This document shows positions 1 through 4,396 of a stretch of 5,264 nucleotides of DNA, piece by piece. How positions within the stretch are numbered: position 1 is the first letter of the stretch; each line of letters opens with the position of its first letter. The DNA comes from Treponema sp. (GTDB lineage Bacteria > Spirochaetota > Spirochaetia > Treponematales > Treponemataceae). The position numbers and the translations under genes are program-made. The DNA is taken from NCBI GenBank assembly GCA_017622055.1, contig JAGARY010000213.1:1-5264 (forward strand). The letters are read 5' to 3'. The notes below the pieces were generated by a model. It saw only the letters and a program-made list of their open reading frames with translations, made no database searches and was not told the DNA's origin.

Positions 1-60
1 GGGGGAAGTCTCCCCCTCGCTCCAAAGTCCTCGCACGATGTGCTGCGGGCTTGACCCAGG
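1..60. repeat. GC-rich non-coding tail with REP-like hairpins
   Basis: This stretch is far richer in G+C than the AT-rich genes around it. Positions 1-6 (GGGGGA) pair perfectly with 11-16 (TCCCCC) around a 4-base loop. A weak hairpin, GCAC (33-36) with GTGC (40-43), follows. Positions 47-57 read GGG-CTTGA-CCC. The nine-base core GGCTTGACC (48-56) recurs exactly at 4282-4290 inside a better preserved palindrome. I read it as a decayed intergenic repeat. Being cut by the window edge, it could also include the end of an upstream gene, but its open frames stop quickly and show no recognisable protein. Confidence 0.4.
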
Positions 61-86
61 AATAAAATAAAAAAAAGGAACACAAA

Positions 87-1319
87 ATGAAAGATTCAAA
101 ATCATTTTTAGAAAGTCAAAAAAAAGAAATTATTGAATTGCAACGATTACTCACTTCCATTCCTGCAATTGCACCAGAAGGTGGCGGGGAAGGAGAAACA
201 AAAAAAGCCGATGCTTTGGAAAAATGGCTTAAAGAAAATGGTTTTGAAAACATTCAACGTTTTGAAGCTCCAGATTCCAGAGTTCCTTCGGGAAGCCGTC
301 CATCTTTGCTAGTTACAATTCCGGGGCAAATTCCAGAAGACCAAGACAACGCAAGAATTTGGGTAATGTCTCATATTGATGTTGTTCCCACTGGCGACCT
401 TTCACTTTGGAACACCGACCCATGGAAAATGGAAGAAAAAGACGGAAAACTTTTTGGTCGCGGTGTAGAAGACAATCAACAAGGATTATGTAGTTCAATT
501 TTTGCAGTTTTGTATTTTATAAAAAACAACATAAAACCTGCGCACACAATCAAATTACTTTTTGTTGCTGACGAAGAAAACGGAAGTTCTTATGGAATTA
601 TTTATTTGATGAAAAATTTTAATTTATTCAAAAAATCAGATGTAATTTTAATTCCAGACGGCGGAGATTCAGAAGGCAAAACAATTGAAATTGCAGAAAA
701 AAATCTTTTGTGGCTTTGCGTTCACGTTTTGGGAAAACAAACTCACGGTTCACGTCCAGACAGCGGAGCAAATGCTTGTCTTGCAGCCTGTGATTTAAGT
801 TTAAAATTAAATGGTTTGGAAAAAGTATTTAATAAAACAGATGATTTATTTGAACCAAATTATTCAACTTTTCAGCCAACAAAAAGAGCCAAAAATGTTG
901 ATAGCGTAAACATTATTCCAGGTGAAGATACTTTCTATATGGATTGCCGAATTTTGCCATGCTACAAATTAGAAGATGTTTTGAAAAAAGTTGATGAACT
1001 TTGCAAAGAAGTTGAAAAAAATCACGGTGTAAAAATTGAATATTCAACACCACAAAAATCAGAAAGCCCTGCAACTTCAAAAGACGCTCCTGTGGCACAA
1101 AAATTGGCAAAAGCATTAAAAGAAGTTCACGGAATTGATGCAAAATTTATTGGAATTGGTGGAGGAACAGTTGGTGCTGAACTTAGACGTGAAGGAATTG
1201 ACGCTGTTGTTTGGAGCACTTTAGACGACCAAGCACATCAGCCAAATGAATATTGTATTGTAGATAATTTAATAAAAGATGCACAAACTTTAATTCAGAT
1301 GTTTGCTACTCTTGACTAA
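87..1319 (+). CDS. M20 family metallo-hydrolase (peptidase/deacylase)
   Basis: A complete 410-residue cytoplasmic zinc hydrolase of the M20 (ArgE/DapE/carboxypeptidase G2) superfamily. The expected landmarks are in order: SHIDVVPTGD with metal ligand H96 and D98; GRGVEDN with bridging D129; ADEENGS with general base E163 and ligand E164; IPDGGD with D191 as the likely next ligand; GKQTHGSRP with H220 in the dimerisation (lid) domain, which spans roughly residues 205-320; and AHQPNEY with the final ligand H384. The GGGTVGAELRREG segment (358-370) and the WSTLDDQAHQPNEY ending match my memory of the archaeal/Treponema-type M20 subgroup (PRK13983-like) better than true DapE or ArgE. The ATG follows AGGAA (76-80) at a 6-base spacing. 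There is no signal peptide. Likely substrates are di- or tripeptides or N-acyl amino acids; the exact one cannot be read from the sequence. There is no strong terminator after it, so transcription may continue into rpmB. The family call is very secure; the substrate is unknown. Confidence 0.95.
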   Translation: MKDSKSFLESQKKEIIELQRLLTSIPAIAPEGGGEGETKKADALEKWLKENGFENIQRFEAPDSRVPSGSRPSLLVTIPGQIPEDQDNARIWVMSHIDVVPTGDLSLWNTDPWKMEEKDGKLFGRGVEDNQQGLCSSIFAVLYFIKNNIKPAHTIKLLFVADEENGSSYGIIYLMKNFNLFKKSDVILIPDGGDSEGKTIEIAEKNLLWLCVHVLGKQTHGSRPDSGANACLAACDLSLKLNGLEKVFNKTDDLFEPNYSTFQPTKRAKNVDSVNIIPGEDTFYMDCRILPCYKLEDVLKKVDELCKEVEKNHGVKIEYSTPQKSESPATSKDAPVAQKLAKALKEVHGIDAKFIGIGGGTVGAELRREGIDAVVWSTLDDQAHQPNEYCIVDNLIKDAQTLIQMFATLD

Positions 1320-1413
1320 TTTATTAAAATTATTTATGATGTTCAAACTATTATCGTTTTATTTTGCGGTCATTGAATTTTTATTGAAAGTAATTGAAAG
1401 GAAGGAATAAATT

Positions 1414-1647
1414 ATGTCAAGAATGTGTTCTATTTGTGGAAAAGCTCCAATGAGCGGAAACAAAGTTAGTAAATCTTACAATCATACACGCAGATCTTGG
1501 AGACCAAATCTTATTAAAGTAAAGGCTCAATTCGGTGGAACTTCAAGAACAATTACAATTTGTACACGTTGTCTCCGTTCAGGATTCGTAGACAAAAAAG
1601 TAAGTGTTCCAAAACAACTGAAACATCTGCTCAATAATCAATTTTAA
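1414..1647 (+). CDS. rpmB: 50S ribosomal protein L28
   Basis: A complete 77-residue basic protein, a structural component of the large ribosomal subunit. The N-terminus MSRMCSICGK, the KVSKSYNHTRRSWRPNL stretch and ITICTRCLRSG are characteristic of bL28. It is the zinc-binding (C+) form, with two CxxC pairs, C5/C8 and C50/C53, that would hold one zinc ion. Its length is in the usual 60-80 range, with a short tail (about 60-77) beyond the conserved core. A strong ribosome binding site, AAAGGAAGGA (1397-1406), precedes the ATG by 7 bases. The gap of 94 bases from the M20 gene contains a possible -10 (TATTAT, 1349-1354) without a convincing -35, so it may be read from upstream or from its own weak-looking promoter. 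The gene is closed by the terminator at 1660-1692. Many bacteria couple rpmB to rpmG (L33); no rpmG is present here. Confidence 0.97.
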   Translation: MSRMCSICGKAPMSGNKVSKSYNHTRRSWRPNLIKVKAQFGGTSRTITICTRCLRSGFVDKKVSVPKQLKHLLNNQF

Positions 1648-1659
1648 GTTATGATTAAG

Positions 1660-1692
1660 AAAGGCTGCCTAATTGAAAGGCAGCTTTTTTTT
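1660..1692 (+). terminator. Rho-independent terminator of rpmB
   Basis: GCTGCCT (1664-1670) pairs perfectly with AGGCAGC (1678-1684) around a 7-base AT-rich loop, followed at once by eight T (1685-1692). The A-rich bases before the stem (AAAG, 1660-1663) can extend pairing into the T run. It begins 12 bases after the rpmB stop and ends 7 bases before the stop of the convergent LysR gene. On the minus strand the hairpin is followed only by CCTTTCTT, so it is a weaker terminator in that direction. It may still serve both genes, since no other hairpin lies between them. Confidence 0.92.
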
Positions 1693-1699
1693 GTTTAAC

Positions 1700-2566
1700 T
1701 TATTTAATAAATTCCACAAATCGTTTTGCGGCATTGGAAATGTTGTTGTGGTATGCCAAACTAATTGCTCTTGTGTCTAATTTTTCTTTCAGGTCAATAA
1801 TTTTTAGTTCGTGATTTTCTAATTCTTTTTTTATGTATTGTTTTGAAACGCAAATTATGCCCATATTTTTTTTTGCAAATTCTATGAGCAAATCCAAAGA
1901 TGCAAGTTCAAATTTTGGGTGAAGTTCAATGTTATATTTTAAAAGATTTGCGTCTAAGAATTTTCTAGAATGACTTGATTTTTCTAAAAGTAAAGTGCGA
2001 TATTTTGTTAAATCTTCCAGTGTGTGAATTTTTGAACAATCAAAGTCGTTGCTGCAAACAAAAAAATCTTCTAGCGTAAGACAATGTTGAAAAGTAAAAC
2101 TGTTATCTGTAACTGGTGAATGGACAAATGCAATGTCTACATCGTTGTTTTTTAAAAGCGAAAGAGATTCTTTTGTTGTACAGTTTGTTACACGGTAGCG
2201 AATGTTTGGGTAAAGTTGTTCAAAGCCTTTAAGTTTGTCAATTAAATAATATTTGCAAATTGTGTCGGAAGCACCAATTCTTAAAGTTCCTGTATCTAAG
2301 GAAGTAATGTTTTGCAAAGTGTGATTTATTGATTCCACTTGCGCAAAAATTGATTTACAATACGAAAAAATTTCTTGGGCTTCATTTGTAAGTTTTACCC
2401 CTTTTTTTGAACGCGTAAAAAGTTTGAATCCCGCTTGTTCTTCTAACGTTTTTATGTGCTGACTAATTGCCGGCTGCGAAACATTTAAAACTTCTGCCGC
2501 CTTTGAAATTTTTTCTGTTTTTGCCACGTAAAAAAATACACGCAGTAGGTTTAAGTCTGTTATCAT
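1700..2566 (-). CDS. LysR-type transcriptional regulator
   Basis: A complete 288-residue LTTR, a DNA-binding transcription factor normally acting as a tetramer and usually controlling a neighbouring or divergent gene. The N-terminal winged helix-turn-helix covers about residues 1-60, with the helix-turn-helix near 18-41: SKAAEVLNVSQPAISQHI, then LEEQAGFKLFTR and LT at 59-60, the classic LysR signature. A linker helix (about 62-88) leads to a periplasmic-binding-protein-like effector domain (about 90-288) that opens with TGTLRIGAS and includes the typical LDLLIEFAKKNMGIICVSKQY segment. The ATG is preceded on its own strand by AGGAG (complement of 2573-2577) at a 6-base spacing. It is convergent with rpmB and divergent from the CofE-like gene across a 464-base gap rich in inverted repeats. 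Effector and targets are unknown; autorepression is usual in this family. No disruption or missing motif was seen. Confidence 0.95.
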   Translation of the reverse strand: MITDLNLLRVFFYVAKTEKISKAAEVLNVSQPAISQHIKTLEEQAGFKLFTRSKKGVKLTNEAQEIFSYCKSIFAQVESINHTLQNITSLDTGTLRIGASDTICKYYLIDKLKGFEQLYPNIRYRVTNCTTKESLSLLKNNDVDIAFVHSPVTDNSFTFQHCLTLEDFFVCSNDFDCSKIHTLEDLTKYRTLLLEKSSHSRKFLDANLLKYNIELHPKFELASLDLLIEFAKKNMGIICVSKQYIKKELENHELKIIDLKEKLDTRAISLAYHNNISNAAKRFVEFIK

Positions 2567-2596
2567 ATAACACTCCTAAAGTTTCCACACGGATTT

Positions 2597-2672
2597 GCTC
2601 AGGACTAACGTCCTTCGCTTTTATTTAGGGTTTAATACAAACCCTAAAAACGGACGAGTCAAGGCCTTGAGC
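2597..2672. repeat. Nested inverted-repeat (foldback) element
   Basis: Three concentric pairings can form. The outermost is GCTCA (2597-2601) with TGAGC (2668-2672). Next, GACT-aa-CGTCC (2603-2613) pairs with GGACGAGTC (2652-2660), nine base pairs with a two-base bulge. Innermost is the perfect 10-bp dyad at 2624-2648. CACG (2588-2591) and CGTG (2677-2680) could extend it outward. The left arm can instead fold on itself: AGGAC (2601-2605) with GTCCT (2610-2614), loop TAAC. Motifs such as GCTCAGGAC and CCTTCGC resemble bacterial REP-type intergenic repeats. Whether this is a dispersed repeat, a MITE remnant or a local regulatory structure cannot be settled from one copy. Confidence 0.55.
2624..2648. 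promoter_or_regulatory. Perfect 10+10 bp dyad, possible operator
   Basis: TTTAGGGTTT (2624-2633) and AAACCCTAAA (2639-2648) are perfect reverse complements separated by AATAC. The dyad lies 57 bases upstream of the lysR start codon, where an autoregulatory LTTR site or the lysR promoter would be expected. The classic T-N11-A LysR box, centred on the dyad, does not fit: the bases six either side of the centre are G and C. Regulatory function is therefore only a suggestion. It may simply be the core of the surrounding foldback repeat. Confidence 0.35.
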
Positions 2673-2690
2673 GAAGCGTGCCTTGACCGT
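2654..2690. repeat. Inverted repeat, 11-bp stem with one bulge
   Basis: GTCAAGGC (2658-2665) pairs with GCCTTGAC (2680-2687) around a 14-base loop. ACG (2654-2656) with CGT (2688-2690) extends it to 11 bp, with A2657 bulged out. The left arm also contains the perfect short palindrome TCAAGG/CCTTGA (2659-2670). It overlaps the right side of the nested foldback, so the two structures are mutually exclusive. There is no T run after it, so it is not a standard terminator. Confidence 0.5.
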
Positions 2691-2731
2691 ACGTATTTTA
2701 TTAACCAAACATATAACAATTCAATACACAA

Positions 2732-2757
2732 ATTCCCGCATCAAGTACGGGAATGAC
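2732..2757 (-). repeat. GTCAT-type REP-like palindrome
   Basis: On the plus strand ATTCCCG (2732-2738) pairs perfectly with CGGGAAT (2748-2754) around a 9-base loop, followed by GAC. Read on the minus strand it begins GTCATTCCCG and has CTTGA in the loop, the same head and loop motif as the palindrome at 4272-4303. This is the look of a widespread class of short intergenic palindromes seen in several bacterial groups. No function is inferred. Confidence 0.6.
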
Positions 2758-2799
2758 AAATGTTCTCTAATCAACTATAAGAATGTCAACTTGTACGGT

Positions 2800-2842
2800 T
2801 ATATCGAACTAAATTTAAGAAAAATAGTTTTAGTTCGATGTA
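2800..2842. repeat. AT-rich hairpin with 14-bp stem
   Basis: ATCGAACTAAA (2803-2813) and TTTAGTTCGAT (2829-2839) are perfect reverse complements. The stem extends outward through a T-G wobble (2802/2840), A2801-T2841 and T2800-A2842, giving 14 pairs around a 15-base loop. The following DNA is pyrimidine-rich (CTTTCTATTTTCTTC) without a clean T run, so a terminator role is doubtful. It differs in sequence from the GTCAT palindromes and could be a remnant of a small inverted-repeat element. Confidence 0.5.
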
Positions 2843-2854
2843 CTTTCTATTTTC

Positions 2855-2877
2855 TTCTGAATTCCGAATTCTGAATT
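2855..2877. repeat. Short direct repeat TTCTGAATT x2
   Basis: TTCTGAATT occurs at 2855-2863 and again at 2869-2877, with AATTC-type sequence between, giving a 14-base period. It is a low-complexity AT-rich repeat without visible coding potential. It sits between the long-stem hairpin and the second direct repeat. Confidence 0.45.
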
Positions 2878-2907
2878 TTAATATCCCTCTCCTTGCCCCG
2901 CTTACAC

Positions 2908-2939
2908 AATTCTTAATTCTTCATTCATAATTCTTAATT
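2908..2939. repeat. Direct repeat AATTCTTAATT x2
   Basis: The 11-base unit AATTCTTAATT is found exactly at 2908-2918 and 2929-2939, a 21-base period (two helical turns). It lies about 25 bases upstream of the -35 of the CofE-like gene promoter, so the AT-rich tract could act as an upstream (UP-like) promoter element or a protein-binding pair. This is speculative, because AT-rich intergenic DNA produces such repeats readily. Confidence 0.45.
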
Positions 2940-2963
2940 ATATTAAACATAATTAATATATAT

Positions 2964-2992
2964 TTTACTTATATAACTTTTTTTGATATTAT
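2964..2992 (+). promoter_or_regulatory. Sigma70-like promoter of the CofE-like gene
   Basis: TTTACT (2964-2969) and TATTAT (2987-2992) are separated by 17 bases and preceded by a long AT-rich tract. Transcription would begin near 2999, giving a leader of about 32 bases to the ATG at 3031. The -10 box overlaps the upstream TTG codon region (2983), which argues that translation does not begin there. AT richness makes chance matches likely, so confidence is moderate. Confidence 0.5.
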
Positions 2993-3016
2993 ACAACTAC
3001 AAAAATAAACCGATTC

Positions 3017-3024
3017 AGGTGAGG
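3017..3024 (+). promoter_or_regulatory. Ribosome binding site fixing the start at 3031
   Basis: AGGTGAGG is a strong Shine-Dalgarno match ending 6 bases before the ATG at 3031. The in-frame TTG at 2983 has no such site. This decides the start of the CofE-like protein and removes 16 residues from the longest possible frame. Confidence 0.85.
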
Positions 3025-3030
3025 ATTAAT

Positions 3031-4212
3031 ATGAAATATAGTGGAACAATTTCTAGAGGAGTTAGAACTCCAATTATTAAAAAAGGTGATGATTTAGCAA
3101 CTATCGTTGTAGATTCAGTTGGAAAATGTATTGAAGAAGCAAACATTGAACTTCAAGACAAAGATGTTATTGCAATTACAGAAGCTGTTGTTGGAATTTC
3201 ACAAGGTAACTACGCAACTGCAGACCAAATTGCAAAAGATGTTTCTTCTAAATTTGGCGATGAAACTGTTGGTTTAATTTTCCCAATTATGAGCCGCAAC
3301 CGTTTTTCTATGCTTTTAAAAGGAATTTCTCGCGGTTGTAAAAAACTTGTTATTCAACTTTCTTACCCTGGTGACGAAGTTGGAAACCACTTAATTTCTG
3401 AAGATGCACTTTTTGATTCTGGTGTAAATCCTTATTCTGATGTTTACACTGCTGAAGAATTTTACAAAATCTTCCCAAATACTGTTCACCAATTTACAGG
3501 TGTAGATTACATTGATTTTTACAAAAAAACTTGTGAATGTCCTTGCGAAATTATTCTTGCAAATGACCCAAAAGCAATTTTAAAATATGCAGACAACGTA
3601 ATTGTTGCTTCTATTCACAAACGTGCTCGTGATAAAAAAATCTTGCAGCAAGCTGGTGTAAAAAAAGTTTACTGTTTGGACGAATTGTTAACTTCGTCTG
3701 TTGACGGTTCTGGTTACAACGAAAAATACGGATTGCTTGGCTCAAACCTTGCAACAGAAAATTCTGTAAAATTGTTCCCAAGAAATTGTCAGCCATTAGT
3801 TGATGATGTTCAAGCTCGCATTAAAGCTAAATATGGCAAAAATGTTGAAGTTATGGTTTACGGTGATGGTGCATTTAAAGATCCACAAGGACAAATTTGG
3901 GAATTGGCTGACCCTGTTGTTTCTCCTGCTTACACAAGCGGCTTGGTTGGAACTCCAAATGAATTAAAACTTAAATATCTTTCTGATAACGAATTTAAAG
4001 ATTTAACTGGCGACGAACTAAAAGAAGCTATGATTAAAAGAATCAAAGAAAAAGATGCTGACCTTAAAGGAAGAATGGAAACTCAAGGAACAACTCCACG
4101 CCAATTAACAGATCTTCTTGGTTCTTTAAGCGATCTTACTTCTGGTTCTGGCGACAAAGGAACTCCTGTTATTTTAATTCAAAATTACTTTAGCAACTAC
4201 GCAAATCAGTAA
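3031..4212 (+). CDS. CofE-like (COG1478) gamma-glutamyl ligase homologue
   Basis: A complete 393-residue protein resembling coenzyme F420-0:L-glutamate ligase, the GTP-dependent enzyme that adds glutamate to a gamma-carboxylate. Seen in the sequence: GVRTPIIKKGDDL near residues 10-22, as in the opening of the family; DKDVIAITEAVVGISQGN (43-60), like the DGDI-xVxAQKxVSKxEG block; an extended middle region (about 90-270); and VMVYGDGAFKDP...WELADPVVSPAYTSGLVGTPNE (274-310), with acidic residues suited to metal and nucleotide binding. The C-terminus (about 320-372) is charged and helical, then Gly/Ser-rich. There is no signal peptide or membrane segment. At about 390 residues it is longer than archaeal CofE (about 250), like the long forms annotated in Clostridia and Treponema. 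No F420 genes are nearby, and F420 is not expected in such a host. A COG1478 protein in Chlamydia has been reported to replace FolC in folate glutamylation, a plausible but untested alternative here. Family secure; substrate open. Confidence 0.85.
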   Translation: MKYSGTISRGVRTPIIKKGDDLATIVVDSVGKCIEEANIELQDKDVIAITEAVVGISQGNYATADQIAKDVSSKFGDETVGLIFPIMSRNRFSMLLKGISRGCKKLVIQLSYPGDEVGNHLISEDALFDSGVNPYSDVYTAEEFYKIFPNTVHQFTGVDYIDFYKKTCECPCEIILANDPKAILKYADNVIVASIHKRARDKKILQQAGVKKVYCLDELLTSSVDGSGYNEKYGLLGSNLATENSVKLFPRNCQPLVDDVQARIKAKYGKNVEVMVYGDGAFKDPQGQIWELADPVVSPAYTSGLVGTPNELKLKYLSDNEFKDLTGDELKEAMIKRIKEKDADLKGRMETQGTTPRQLTDLLGSLSDLTSGSGDKGTPVILIQNYFSNYANQ

Positions 4213-4262
4213 TTGTCGGGCACGCCCCAAAACTGTCATTGTCGGGCTCGCCCCGACAATCT
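4212..4262. repeat. Tandem REP-like unit: one partial, one full palindrome
   Basis: The 17-base sequence at 4212-4228 recurs at 4238-4254 with a single change (CACG to CTCG in the loop). The second copy completes a perfect 9-bp hairpin, ATTGTCGGG (4238-4246) with CCCGACAAT (4252-4260), loop CTCGC. It is preceded by GTCAT (4235-4239) and ends in AATCT. The first copy lacks the right arm and overlaps the stop codon of the CofE-like gene by one base. With no T run after it, it is not a canonical terminator. It could still act to stabilise the 3' end of the message. Confidence 0.65.
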
Positions 4263-4271
4263 GTTGGTACA

Positions 4272-4311
4272 GTCATCCTCTGGCTTGACCAGAGGGGCTC
4301 CCCGATAATCT
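4272..4311 (+). repeat. GTCAT-headed palindrome with CTTGA loop
   Basis: GTCAT (4272-4276) is followed by CCTCTGG (4277-4283) pairing perfectly with CCAGAGG (4289-4295) around CTTGA. GGGG (4294-4297) can alternatively pair with CCCC (4300-4303). The element ends CCCCGATAATCT (4300-4311), which repeats CCCCGACAATCT (4251-4262) with one mismatch. So this and the preceding unit look like two members of one family inserted side by side. The core GGCTTGACC is shared with 48-56. Confidence 0.6.
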
Positions 4312-4338
4312 TCCCTTTCCAAAAAAAAAATCACACCC

Positions 4339-4368
4339 TTGTTAAAAAATCAACAAAACTGCTACAAT
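4339..4368 (+). promoter_or_regulatory. Sigma70-like promoter of the alcohol dehydrogenase gene
   Basis: TTGTTA (4339-4344) and TACAAT (4363-4368) are spaced by 18 bases. Transcription would start near 4375, leaving a leader of about 22 bases that contains the AGGA ribosome binding site (4386-4389). It lies just downstream of the palindrome cluster and a ten-A run (4321-4330), consistent with the gene being transcribed separately from the CofE-like gene. Confidence 0.6.
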
Positions 4369-4396
4369 AAAAAATCTTAAAAAAAAGGATTTTATA

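Larger units (their letters stand above)
2567..3030. other. 464-base repeat-rich intergenic region
   Basis: I see no credible gene here. A 63-codon frame at 2683-2874 starts with TTG inside a palindrome, has no ribosome binding site, and translates across several inverted and direct repeats, so I treat it as chance. From left to right the gap holds the lysR ribosome binding site, a nested foldback (2597-2672) enclosing a perfect 10-bp dyad (2624-2648), an overlapping hairpin (2654-2690), a GTCAT-type palindrome on the minus strand (2732-2757), an AT-rich long-stem hairpin (2800-2842), two sets of short direct repeats (2855-2877 and 2908-2939), and then the promoter and leader of the CofE-like gene. 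The lysR promoter was not confidently located. Confidence 0.8.

Noticed and set aside
1..69. C-terminal end of an upstream coding sequence
   Set aside because: Short frames are open from the edge, but they cross hairpin-forming GC-rich DNA unlike the genes here and give no recognisable protein ending. It cannot be excluded without upstream sequence.
313..498. Minus-strand open frame inside the M20 gene
   Set aside because: It is a shadow of a well supported gene with all catalytic motifs on the plus strand. The same applies to minus-strand frames at 913-1143, 3611-3796 and 4696-4923.
2683..2874. A 63-codon plus-strand open frame in the intergenic gap
   Set aside because: It starts with TTG within a palindrome arm, lacks a ribosome binding site, resembles no protein I know, and runs across two inverted repeats and a direct repeat. 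Its composition is that of AT-rich non-coding DNA.
2597..2939. CRISPR array or integron-like attachment sites
   Set aside because: The repeats are short, of differing sequence and irregular spacing, with no uniform repeat-spacer pattern and no cas or integrase gene in the window.
2983..3030. Upstream TTG start giving 16 extra residues to the CofE-like protein
   Set aside because: There is no Shine-Dalgarno site before it, it overlaps the likely -10 box, and a strong AGGTGAGG site precedes the ATG at 3031 where family similarity begins.
3031..4212. A genuine coenzyme F420 biosynthesis locus
   Set aside because: Only one CofE-like gene is present; no cofC, cofD, cofG/H or F420-dependent oxidoreductase lies alongside, and the flanking genes are unrelated.
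4238..4260. Perfect GC-rich hairpin as a rho-independent terminator of the CofE-like gene
   Set aside because: No T run follows it (CTGTTGGTAC), and the ten-A run at 4321-4330 is too far away and the wrong base for plus-strand termination. Kept as a repeat.
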